A stretch of 64,000 bases of DNA, from assembly GCF_004022705.2 (NCBI RefSeq), contig NZ_RZOY02000005.1, positions 248,001 through 312,000 on the forward strand. Reading direction: 5' to 3'. The translations under genes were made by a program, and so were the position numbers. Positions 15,880 through 22,524 of the stretch are shown one piece after another; within the stretch, counting starts at the first letter, position 1, and the number at the start of each line of letters is the position of its first letter. This DNA comes from Mesorhizobium sp. M2D.F.Ca.ET.226.01.1.1 (GTDB lineage Bacteria > Pseudomonadota > Alphaproteobacteria > Rhizobiales > Rhizobiaceae). The notes below the pieces were generated by a model. That model did no database searches and was not told where the DNA came from. It worked only from the letters and a program-made list of their open reading frames with translations.

Positions 15880-16878
15880 CTACCCTGCACACTTCCAGAC
15901 ATGATCATCGTAGAAGGCGATGTGCCCGCCGTTGTGCAGCGCCTTCTTGGCTCGGTAGAAGCCTTGCCGCTTGGTGTCGGCTGTATCCCCCGGGGAGAGC
16001 AGATAGACGTACTTCCGCCATTGATCGATATGCACCACCTTGCAAGGCGGCCAGTCCTCTCCGAACTGCATCACGCCATGTGCAGCGATCGCATCATCAA
16101 GCGCGTTGAGCGCGGCCCGATTCTCGCCGGAGAGTTTCTTGGGCTTGGCCGCGCTCTTCGTTACCGACGCGTCGATTTCGGGAACAAGGGTGCCGTGCGA
16201 CTGCACCAGCCGGAAGCCCCAGGAGCCGCTGCTGTCGGCGTCCTTGTGCCTCTCCACCGTCAAGGTTGCGGTCATGGCTTCCTTGTCGCCTTCGACCCTG
16301 AGGCGCGTATCGAACGAGCCCCAGAAATGGGTATGCATGCGGGCTCGGGTTTCGTCCTGCCAGCCTGTATGTGCCACCGTCAGGATCGAGGCGCCAGTTT
16401 CGCGGAGGATGCGCTGGATACCATGCACCCACGCCCGGGCTGTCTTGTCTTCGATCTCAGAGCCGGCCATGGAACCGCCGAAGATGTCGATGACGACCAG
16501 GGCGAAGAAGTCCTGCTTCATCCTGGCAATTAGCGCCGTCACGTCGTCGGCAACATCTAGCCGGATCTCCTTCGGGTAAAGGAATGCACGCCTGTTCTCT
16601 TCCTCGATGCGGTGGTGATCGTACCATCCCGGGATACGCAGCCGGCCGACGCCATTGGCGCCTTCAGTGGCGACGAAAAGCACGCCGCCGTGACTGACTT
16701 CGTTGTCGTGCCAGTCCTGGCCAGTATCGACGCTGAGGCCGATATCGATTGCCAGGAAAGACTTGAAGGCGTTCGACTTGCCGAACATCACGGCAGTGGA
16801 ACGCTTCTGGATGAGCCCATGAACGAGCCATTCCGGCTCCGGCAAGTTGCACATGTCGTAGTAGGAAAGGAACTCCAT
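15880..16878 (-). CDS. RepA-like AAA/RecA-fold ATPase
   Basis: A 332-residue P-loop ATPase of the RepA/DnaB-like group used by phages and plasmids as replicative helicase or helicase-like protein. Walker A is FGKSNAFKS (G33-S40), Walker B ends with D131 in FALVVIDIFGG, and ASILTVAHTG (163-172) is a sensor-like strand. The last 100 residues form a separate C-terminal domain. Start at 16878 is preceded by AAAGGAGCTACTG; a start ten codons earlier lacks this. It overlaps the upstream gene (TGATG). Next to an iterated repeat cluster, it is the best candidate for the replication protein of the element. Confidence 0.75.
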   Translation of the reverse strand: MEFLSYYDMCNLPEPEWLVHGLIQKRSTAVMFGKSNAFKSFLAIDIGLSVDTGQDWHDNEVSHGGVLFVATEGANGVGRLRIPGWYDHHRIEEENRRAFLYPKEIRLDVADDVTALIARMKQDFFALVVIDIFGGSMAGSEIEDKTARAWVHGIQRILRETGASILTVAHTGWQDETRARMHTHFWGSFDTRLRVEGDKEAMTATLTVERHKDADSSGSWGFRLVQSHGTLVPEIDASVTKSAAKPKKLSGENRAALNALDDAIAAHGVMQFGEDWPPCKVVHIDQWRKYVYLLSPGDTADTKRQGFYRAKKALHNGGHIAFYDDHVWKCAG

Positions 16879-17153
16879 CAGTAGCTCCTTTTCGCCATAC
16901 GGCGCCATTCAACAGCGGCGCGCTCAATGTGAGACGGTTCCGGCTGTGGCACTGGACGCCACGGCCTGTCATGGAACGAGGCCACGATCCCGGCGACATA
17001 GCTGTAAGACCTAGCGGTCGGATCGTGTTCGCAGCCCGCGTCGTCGAAGCGGAGCACGGCGCATTGAAGGTGATTGCGTGCCGCCGTGAGATGCCGGACG
17101 GCAGCGCCAATGTGCATGTCCTCGATGCTTGGGATGTTAGGGCGGATCGTCAT
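16878..17153 (-). CDS. Hypothetical element protein, 91 aa
   Basis: Not recognised. Starts MTIRPNIPSIEDMHIGAAVR; helical, with one Cys pair spaced by nine residues (CAVLRFDDAGC) and an aromatic-rich middle (YSYVAGIVASFHDRPW). GGAGG precedes the start, and it overlaps both neighbours (ATGA upstream, TGATG downstream), so it is co-translated with the ATPase. Confidence 0.55.
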   Translation of the reverse strand: MTIRPNIPSIEDMHIGAAVRHLTAARNHLQCAVLRFDDAGCEHDPTARSYSYVAGIVASFHDRPWRPVPQPEPSHIERAAVEWRRMAKRSY

Positions 17154-17344
17154 GCGCGGCCTCCATAGGCAAGGCCGGCAGTCACTAGGGCTAGCGGCAG
17201 CGACATCGGACAGCGCTTGATGATGCGACATGCTTGCAGAAGACGGATGTCTTCGGCTATTGTCGGGTTCTTGGATGGATTGGTATCGACTTCGCGAAGC
17301 TCGCCCTGGCCGGCGGGCTTTCGCATTTCAGGAGGCATCCACAT
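17150..17344 (-). CDS. Hypothetical element protein, 64 aa
   Basis: Starts MWMPPEMRKPAGQGELREVD and ends with a short hydrophobic stretch (MSLPLALVTAGLAYGG). GGGAGGCGCCT precedes the ATG, and it overlaps the end of the RuvC-like gene by 17 bases. Its stop overlaps the next start as ATGA. No family recognised; coupling to both neighbours is the support. Confidence 0.5.
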   Translation of the reverse strand: MWMPPEMRKPAGQGELREVDTNPSKNPTIAEDIRLLQACRIIKRCPMSLPLALVTAGLAYGGRA

Positions 17345-17810
17345 AGGCGCCTCCCATCGTCTCCGCTGCGAAACGGGCCAGTAATGCGGCCTCTGCCCTG
17401 CCGTGGTCCTTCTTGCGGCCGAAATGGGCGCTGGAGGGCCATAGGCGGATTGCCAGGGCTCTAGCCTTCTCCTTGTCACTGTCGAGCCGGAAATGCTTCT
17501 TCCATCGGCCTGGGGTAACAAGGTGCGTCGGGATGCCGAGAGCCGCCACAACGCCGCGCGCCATGCCGTAGGACATGCCGAATTTGAACGTCGAGCTTAC
17601 GCCCTGCTTAGGCATCGCGCCGACTTGCTCAATGATTGCCATCGTGGGCGAAAACTGGACGATGGAGCGACCAAGCTCCGCCGCATCGATCTCGCCGGCC
17701 ACAAGAGGAACGTCGCTGACGGCAATAAGGTCGGGCCGGGAAGGGAAATAGAAGCTGATGGCGCCGGATGCGCCTGGGTCGATGCCCATGATGCAAGTCA
17801 CGTCAGTCAT
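17328..17810 (-). CDS. RuvC-like Holliday junction resolvase
   Basis: A 160-residue RNase H-fold nuclease of the RuvC type. The four acidic-site segments are visible: GIDPGASGA with D11, IIEQVGAMP with E61, and KDHGRAEAALLA with D135 and E140. Phages use such enzymes to resolve branched replication intermediates before packaging. It overlaps the small HTH gene upstream by 4 bases. Distinct from chromosomal ruvC by its context within the element; all catalytic residues appear intact. Confidence 0.8.
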   Translation of the reverse strand: MTDVTCIMGIDPGASGAISFYFPSRPDLIAVSDVPLVAGEIDAAELGRSIVQFSPTMAIIEQVGAMPKQGVSSTFKFGMSYGMARGVVAALGIPTHLVTPGRWKKHFRLDSDKEKARALAIRLWPSSAHFGRKKDHGRAEAALLARFAAETMGGAYVDAS

Positions 17811-18016
17811 GCCGCCACCCTCCGCTTGTTCGGAGAGCGTTCCTTGGATTCAAGCCATGCCTTGACGCTGGTGATCCGGTACAGGATGCGGCCACCAACT
17901 TGAACGTAGGGAATTCCGTCCGGCATGTCCTGCCAGCGGCACACAGTGCGAGGGGTGATGTTCAGTTCGGCCGCGAGCTGGTCGCGGGTAAGATATTCGT
18001 CAAGAAGCTTTGTCAT
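17807..18016 (-). CDS. HTH (AlpA/excisionase-like) DNA-binding protein
   Basis: A 69-residue MerR/Xis-type helix-turn-helix protein: YLTRDQLAAELNITPRTVCR, then GGRILYRITSVKAWLE. Small proteins of this form near the integrase act as excisionases or as regulators of the integrase. Start at 18016 is supported by GGAAGGACATCCG; a start ten codons earlier has no such site. Its stop overlaps the RuvC-like start, so it also heads the replication operon. Confidence 0.7.
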   Translation of the reverse strand: MTKLLDEYLTRDQLAAELNITPRTVCRWQDMPDGIPYVQVGGRILYRITSVKAWLESKERSPNKRRVAA

Positions 18017-18103
18017 CGGATGTCCTTCCATTGGTTGGAACGACACCCAATTGACCTATTTTTTCAGCGCATAAGAGAAGCAAAAGACGCAGAACCTTCT
18101 GCG

Positions 18104-18511
18104 TCAAATCTCATCGAGCGCCCGGCGTAGCGTGTCCATGCTGATGGCCGTTTCGAGACGCTGGTTTACCTCAGCCAGGAGCGCCGCTCGTTTCCCTTGG
18201 AGTATGCTCGCCGGGAGGGCGCGCAATACAGCCTTAGCTGCCTCGCGCTGATCGGGGGGGCGGTTGCTGACCTTTGCAGCCGTTGCGACCTTCGGCACAA
18301 CCTTCGGCCCGACGCCCATCAGACCATCAATCCAGGCGTAGAGACTTTCCTTATTGATGATGCCGAGGCCTACAGGGTCTGTCCCCATGGTCAACACCTG
18401 CCTATTCCCGATTGCCATGGCAAGGAGGGATCCAGACCTCCACGACTGCGCGTTGCCAGTGCGCGCCGTGACTGCGGCCTCTGCCTCATCTCTCGAAATC
18501 CACTCAGCCAT
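18104..18511 (-). CDS. Hypothetical element protein, 135 aa
   Basis: Not recognised. The N-terminus (MAEWISRDEAEAAVTARTGN) is helical and could be part of a DNA-binding fold; the C-terminus (MDTLRRALDEI) is also helical. It overlaps the end of the integrase gene by 8 bases and is preceded by GTGAGGAACCTCC, so it is probably translated with the integrase. A regulatory role is possible from position only. Confidence 0.55.
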   Translation of the reverse strand: MAEWISRDEAEAAVTARTGNAQSWRSGSLLAMAIGNRQVLTMGTDPVGLGIINKESLYAWIDGLMGVGPKVVPKVATAAKVSNRPPDQREAAKAVLRALPASILQGKRAALLAEVNQRLETAISMDTLRRALDEI

Positions 18512-19724
18512 GGAGGTTCCTCACGTCGGCACCCTTGTCCTCGGGCTTGGCCGTTACGATCGCGCCGACGCGTTCGGTGGCCTGCCGTAGCGGATCGTCC
18601 ATAAGATGGCTGTAGCGGGCCGTGGTGGCCGGCTGTGAGTGTCCGAGCAATGCACCGATGATCGGCAGGGAAAGGCCTGCGCTAGCCAGGACAGAGGCAT
18701 AGGTGTGGCGTAGGTCGTGGATGCGGGCAGACGGTGTCACCACGATCTTTTCACCCACGGTTTCGGCGGTGACGATGCCGGCGGCGATACACACGTCCCG
18801 CCACTCGTTCTTGATCTCGACGCGGTGGTCGGAGCCACGGCCGGGGAACACATAGACGGCATCGTCCTTGGCCTTCTCGCGAAGCTCGGTCAGCAGCAGC
18901 CGGGCAGGGGCGGAGAGGGGAACGCGGTGCAGGGTCTTCTGCTTCGTGGTCGAGCCCGGCTTGGTCCACACGCCGGCAGTGAGGTCGAATTGCTCCCACT
19001 TCGCCGCCTGGACTTCGCCACGGCGCGCGCCAGTGAGAAGCAGAAGGCGGAAGATGTTAGCTGCCTGTTGGTCCTCTAACGTGGTCAGAGCCTCCGTGAG
19101 CTTCACCAGTTCGGCCGGCGACAAATAGCGGTGACGCTTTTGCTCATCGTTGCGCTCGATCCCCTTGGCCGGGTTGTCGGTGCGCCACTTCCACTTGATC
19201 GCTAGCCCGAACATCTTGGACAGCACCGCAACCGTCCGGTTGGCCAGATAGGGTGCGTCCTTAGAAATCTTCCGATGCAGGCTGTCGATGTCTGTAAACT
19301 CAACCTCGATAACCTTCTTGTGGCCAAGAGGCTTTCGGAGGCGCTTGTCGATCAGAGCCTTATAGTCCCGCGCCGTCGAATCGCGTTTCTTGGGCAGGTG
19401 CTCTTTCTCGAAACGGTCGAAGAGATCAGCCATCGTCTTGGCATCACGCGCGTTCTTCAGCTCGCCCATCGGATCAAAGCCGACATCGATCCGTTTTTTG
19501 AGATCCTTGGCTTCCTCGCGGGCGGGGCTGCATTTCCAATCGGAGCAGGAGCCGATTGTAAACCGCCGCTCCAGGCCGGTGCGCGTGCGATAGTTCAGAA
19601 TGAAGGATTTGGCACCCGCAGCGGTGACGCGAACACCGAAGCCCTTCACTTCATCGTCGTAGGTGATCCTGTTGCCGGTGGCCGGCGTCGGCAGTTTTTT
19701 GATTTCGGGGTCGCTAAGCTTCAT
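18504..19724 (-). CDS. int: Tyrosine site-specific integrase
   Basis: A 406-residue tyrosine recombinase that inserts the element into the tRNA-Lys gene. Domains in order: N-terminal arm-binding domain typical of P4/DUF4102-like integrases, SAM-like core-binding domain (about 95-190), catalytic domain (about 200-390). Catalytic residues are R234 (TGARRGE), a Lys around 261-263, H336 and R339 (HDLRH), H362 (LLGHS) and Y371 (ARYSH); all are present. The gene lies 168 bases from the right repeat and reads away from it. GTGTCCGC repeats just upstream are probable binding sites. Confidence 0.95.
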   Translation of the reverse strand: MKLSDPEIKKLPTPATGNRITYDDEVKGFGVRVTAAGAKSFILNYRTRTGLERRFTIGSCSDWKCSPAREEAKDLKKRIDVGFDPMGELKNARDAKTMADLFDRFEKEHLPKKRDSTARDYKALIDKRLRKPLGHKKVIEVEFTDIDSLHRKISKDAPYLANRTVAVLSKMFGLAIKWKWRTDNPAKGIERNDEQKRHRYLSPAELVKLTEALTTLEDQQAANIFRLLLLTGARRGEVQAAKWEQFDLTAGVWTKPGSTTKQKTLHRVPLSAPARLLLTELREKAKDDAVYVFPGRGSDHRVEIKNEWRDVCIAAGIVTAETVGEKIVVTPSARIHDLRHTYASVLASAGLSLPIIGALLGHSQPATTARYSHLMDDPLRQATERVGAIVTAKPEDKGADVRNLHG

Positions 19725-19730
19725 GGTTCC

Positions 19731-19844
19731 GTGTCCGCACTGTGTCCGTCAAATCAACGGGCTTCCATAGGCGGGCATTGTCGCATAGTGTCCTGATTTG
19801 TCAAAAGATGTCACTTACGAATCAACAGCTTAATGGGCGGACAC
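19731..19844 (-). promoter_or_regulatory. Candidate arm sites and promoter region upstream of the integrase
   Basis: GTGTCCGCA at 19731-19739 and GTGTCCGTC at 19742-19750 are 11 bases apart, one helical turn; an inverse copy GCGGACAC lies at 19837-19844. They overlap the start region of the integrase gene, so binding could also repress integrase expression. The match to the sites near attL supports a role in recombination; not proven. Confidence 0.45.
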
Positions 19845-19892
19845 GGGGATTATTGAACATCTTCAATGGCTTGCTGAAATGGCGAAGAATGA

Positions 19893-19942
19893 ACTTTTAA
19901 TCAGTAGGTCATGGGTTCGAATCCCATCGCGCTCACCAAAAA
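19893..19942 (+). repeat. attR: right 50-bp direct repeat
   Basis: An exact copy of 5407-5456, the 3' half of tRNA-Lys, but without the tRNA 5' half. It marks the right junction of the element. Confidence 0.95.
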
Positions 19943-20035
19943 ATCTAAGTAAATCAGTAACTTGTGAGATGTGAGGGCGATTTTTGTGTCCGCTCGGATT
20001 TAGCATCCGCAGTGTCCGCAAACTGAGGAGGACTC

Positions 20036-20414
20036 TTGGATTGGGTCAAGGTCGGGTCTCTGGTCGCAACCGTTCTGGCGCTGGGGCTGTCGGTTCACTT
20101 CTGGCGGCGGCAATTTCGCCCGATCGTGACAGCTATGGTTAAGACCCATAAAGGCGGCAACGTCGGCATCGCGTACAACCTTGTAGTGCTTAATTCAGGA
20201 TCGATTCCAGCACGTGACATATGGTTTGAGGTCGCTGACACTCGCGCACTCGACGCAGCCTTTGCGCTCGGCGCCCAGGAAGCTGACAAGAAAAGCGGAG
20301 CCGAGTTCCCAATCCGCATTCATTAACAAAGGCTGGTTCGGCCAAGATTATACCGAAGAAACGAAGCTAAGGATTGTCGACAGCGACACGTTCACTGGCT
20401 TCATGAGGGGATGA
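20036..20414 (+). pseudogene. Decayed hypothetical protein gene
   Basis: From TTG 20036, with GAGGAGGACTC before it, one frame gives MDWVKVGSLVATVLALGLSV..., an N-terminal membrane helix followed by a soluble domain (AYNLVVLNSGSIPARDIWFE). It stops at 20326. The overlapping next frame continues to 20414 with a sensible ending (DYTEETKLRIVDSDTFTGFM). The two halves look like parts of one protein joined by a frameshift, probably with some sequence lost. Function unknown. Confidence 0.45.
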
Positions 20415-20418
20415 AAGG

Positions 20419-20444
20419 GCCCGGAAGCCGAAAAGCCGCCGGGC
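20419..20444. terminator. Hairpin related to the one at 5541-5571
   Basis: GCCCGG (20419-20424) pairs with CCGGGC (20439-20444) around AAGCCGAAAAGCCG. Same core sequence as the left-end terminator of the element. Only a weak T-run follows on the minus strand. Confidence 0.45.
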
Positions 20445-20494
20445 GCTCCCTCGTATTTTAGCAAAATGTGAAACAAAGCGATTTCACTGGCGTT

Positions 20495-20515
20495 GAAGCT
20501 CCGAAAAGGAGCTTC
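20495..20515 (+). promoter_or_regulatory. Hairpin that hides a ribosome-binding site
   Basis: GAAGCTCC and GGAGCTTC form a perfect 8-bp stem with loop GAAAA, ending 4 bases before the ATG at 20520. The only Shine-Dalgarno sequence of the next gene, AAGGAG, lies in the loop and 3' arm, so folding would block translation. Confidence 0.55.
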
Positions 20516-20519
20516 GAGC

Positions 20520-20819
20520 ATGGACTCGTCTACAGCAGCCGTCATGGTTTTGCTTTTGTGCAGCCAAGGCGATGCATCGGTCTGCAAACCGGTCAATACG
20601 GCTTCGTCTCGCGTGTTCTCATCCCTCAGCGAATGCCGTTCTTCGTTGGCAAAAGAGCTAGCGCGGGCTCCCAGCGGAAGAATGGTCGGCCGATGCCAAG
20701 TCGTCGATCCGATCGTCACAGGCTCGCTGCCAGCCGGCTACACGACAGTTATCGTTTCGCGTGGCGGGAAGGCTGCGACGTATGTTGTACCGCATAATGA
20801 AAAGCCCGCCACCCATTGA
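20520..20819 (+). CDS. Small secreted Cys-containing protein, 99 aa
   Basis: Not recognised by function. A short hydrophobic N-terminus (MDSSTAAVMVLLLC) looks like a signal peptide or anchor, followed by a small domain with Cys residues (GDASVCKPV, SECRSS, GRCQVV) and a beta-rich end (YTTVIVSRGGKAATYVV). Small proteins of this make-up are frequent next to phage remnants in rhizobia. Start chosen at 20520 because the ribosome-binding site is there. A GC hairpin overlaps its end at 20803-20830. Confidence 0.55.
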   Translation: MDSSTAAVMVLLLCSQGDASVCKPVNTASSRVFSSLSECRSSLAKELARAPSGRMVGRCQVVDPIVTGSLPAGYTTVIVSRGGKAATYVVPHNEKPATH

Positions 20820-20830
20820 GGCAGCGGGCT
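20803..20830 (+). terminator. Hairpin at the end of the small secreted protein gene
   Basis: AGCCCGC (20803-20809) pairs with GCGGGCT (20824-20830) across the stop codon region. A run of A precedes it and no strong T-run follows, so it may end transcription from the opposite strand or act only weakly. Confidence 0.4.
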
Positions 20831-20896
20831 AACTTTCCGCCTTGGGTCGAAATCAGGTGCCACGTCTGCGTCCCCGTCAATCGGAACAAAAAAGCT

Positions 20897-21153
20897 ATGC
20901 ACGGCGGTTTCCTTGCCGAAGGGACCGCAATTTGGGTTGCGGATACGGTGGACGTATTGAACTTGGAATTGGCCAGGGCCAGGCAGCGCGTCAAGCGCGC
21001 TGAGATTTCGCTCAATCACGCAAAAGAACGCTGGACGAGGAATGCGGCGTCGGGATCGATCTTGTGCCGTACGACCGCATAAGGTCGGAACAGCAGCGGG
21101 TTGCGGAGGCCAGGAAGCGGCTGGTGAAGATCGCTTCGACTGCCTCAGCCTGA
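20897..21153 (+). pseudogene. Frameshifted small coiled-coil protein gene
   Basis: From ATG 20897 the frame reads MHGGFLAEGTAIWVADTVDV and a coiled segment up to HAKER. At about 21028-21031 the coding sense passes to another frame that reads LDEECGVGIDLVPYDRIRSE and ends KRLVKIASTASA at 21151-21153. The two parts make one continuous charged coiled-coil protein. A one- or two-base change breaks it. Function unknown; part of the second element remnant. Confidence 0.5.
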
Positions 21154-21249
21154 CGGTGTGACTTCCCCGAGACAAAGGTGATCCTGCCGCGTTGCCTTGT
21201 TCCTGGACAGGGTCATGGTTAAACTCCGGCCTCCGAGGGAGGCTCCAGG

Positions 21250-22392
21250 ATGGCACTTGACCTTTCGGTAGAGACCACGTCCCGCAAAGCGACGCCGCCC
21301 GGCCGATATCTCTTCGGTCCGGTCGCCGACTTCCTTATGCTCGGCGGCAGCGCGTTTGTGATTCTGCCTGTGCTGTTTTTCGTGCCGCGCGACTATGAAG
21401 GGCCGTTGGCCGCGACGATGGTTGTCGTGGCTTATCTGGTGAACTATCCGCACTTCGCCCATTCCTATCAGATTTTCTATCGCAATTTCGGCCGCAAGGC
21501 GCGTGGCGACGGGTACGACAGGAGCCTGCAGCTTCGCTACATTTTCGCCGGCGTCATCGTGCCGGTGATCATGGCCTTGTTCTTCGTCTATGGCGCGGCG
21601 ACGTCGAACACGCGGCTGCTCGGATTGGCGGCCAATGCGATGTTCTTCTTCGTCGGCTGGCATTACGTCAAGCAGGGCTACGGCATGCTGATGGTTGACG
21701 CCGTGCTGAAGCGCAAATTCTTCGATAGCCGGGACAGGAAGGTGCTGCTGGTCAACAGCTACGCGGTCTGGATCCTGGCTTGGCTGCAGACGAATACGGC
21801 GGTCACGCAGGGGCAGTATTACGGCCTGCAATATTACACCTTCGCGGCGCCATCTTGGATAACCGACATCGCCGTGCTGGCGGCCGTCGGATCGACGGCG
21901 GCGACGCTTCTGATGCTGGTCAACCGCTGGCGAAAAAACGGCGGCGGCCTGCCTTACAATGGCATCGTGGCCTATGTCGCCTCGCTCTATCTCTGGATCC
22001 TGATCGCCAGGGTAAACCCGCTCTGGCTGCTGGTGGTGCCGGCGCTCCACTCGCTGCAATATCTGGCCGTGGTCTGGCGCTATCAGACCAATGTCGAGCG
22101 CGACGTCTCGGATGCCGCGAGCGACCCGGAACCGAAAATCCTGTCGGTGCTCGGGCCTCGCTACCGGCTGCGTGTCCTGGGATTCATCATCGGCGGCGGC
22201 GCGCTCGGCTATCTCGGCTTCTGGCTGATCCCGTTCGTGCTGACCGCGCTGATCCCCTACGACAGCCAGGTCCTCGGTTCGTCGCTGTTTTTCTTCATCG
22301 TGCTGATCTTCATCAACGTGCACCACTACTTCCTCGACAACGTGATGTGGCGCCGCGGCAATCCGGAAGTGTCCAAATATTTGTTCCGTTAG
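21250..22392 (+). CDS. Multi-pass membrane protein with conserved-looking histidines
   Basis: A 380-residue protein with about nine or ten transmembrane helices. It is not a known transporter type that I recognise. Histidines sit in or beside helices at NYPHFAHSYQ, VGWHYVKQGYG, ALHSLQYLAVVWRY and NVHHYFLDNVMWR, an arrangement that could bind metal or haem as in membrane di-iron or Blh-like oxygenases. That is inference from pattern only. It starts just after the element remnant and has its own hairpin (GCCTCCGAGGGAGGC) 5-19 bases before the ATG. Followed by an intergenic repeat. Confidence 0.7.
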   Translation: MALDLSVETTSRKATPPGRYLFGPVADFLMLGGSAFVILPVLFFVPRDYEGPLAATMVVVAYLVNYPHFAHSYQIFYRNFGRKARGDGYDRSLQLRYIFAGVIVPVIMALFFVYGAATSNTRLLGLAANAMFFFVGWHYVKQGYGMLMVDAVLKRKFFDSRDRKVLLVNSYAVWILAWLQTNTAVTQGQYYGLQYYTFAAPSWITDIAVLAAVGSTAATLLMLVNRWRKNGGGLPYNGIVAYVASLYLWILIARVNPLWLLVVPALHSLQYLAVVWRYQTNVERDVSDAASDPEPKILSVLGPRYRLRVLGFIIGGGALGYLGFWLIPFVLTALIPYDSQVLGSSLFFFIVLIFINVHHYFLDNVMWRRGNPEVSKYLFR

Positions 22393-22438
22393 AGCAATTC
22401 CAGGAAAAGTGTGTAACGGTTTTCCGTCCGGAATTGCG
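22393..22438 (+). repeat. Intergenic repeat, copy B
   Basis: Matches the reverse complement of 4566-4611 at 43 of 46 positions. It begins one base after the stop of the membrane-protein gene. Nearby AGAGCGGTTC (22454) and GAACTGCTCTAG (22484) form a further, imperfect inverted repeat, making a compound element typical of rhizobial intergenic repeats. Confidence 0.7.
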
Positions 22439-22524
22439 TAGAAAGAAACACTTAGAGCGGTTCGGCGATTCCGTGAAACGCTGAACTGCTCTAGCGAAAT
22501 TCGGGCCGGCGGGCGACGCCGAGG

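Larger units (their letters stand above)
5407..19942. mobile_element. Phage-like integrated element in tRNA-Lys, 14.5 kb
   Basis: Bounded by 50-bp identical direct repeats of the tRNA-Lys 3' half, with the integrase gene next to the right repeat. Nearly all genes run leftwards in chains of 4-base or 1-base stop/start overlaps. Order from right: integrase, unknown, HTH protein, RuvC-like nuclease, two small genes, RepA-like ATPase, repeat cluster, terminase small and large, three small genes, three unknown genes, tail fibre, large virion-like protein, small gene; then a reversed FkbM methyltransferase and three small genes. No portal, capsid, protease, tail tube or lysis genes are seen. It is either a deleted podovirus-like prophage or a satellite depending on a helper phage. 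Confidence 0.9.
19943..21153. mobile_element. Remnant of a second element to the right of attR
   Basis: Sequence right of attR should be original chromosome, but it resembles the element end right of attL. GTGAGGGCG is followed by GTGTCCGC, starting 44 bases from the att repeat in both places (5500 and 19986). There is also a second GTGTCCGCA and a near-identical hairpin (GGCCCGGAAGCC...GCCGCCGGGC). Three small genes follow, two of them broken by frameshift. The simplest reading is a second related element integrated in the same tRNA whose other end has been lost. Confidence 0.5.

Noticed and set aside
17807..19724. Defence system (restriction, retron, abortive infection) within the element
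   Set aside because: I looked for reverse transcriptase, restriction, NTPase-effector and HEPN motifs; the genes near the integrase are replication and recombination genes, and the rest are structural or unrecognised.
19893..19942. A second tRNA-Lys gene
   Set aside because: Only the 3' half of the tRNA is present; the 5' acceptor and D-arm are missing, so it is the att repeat, not a gene.
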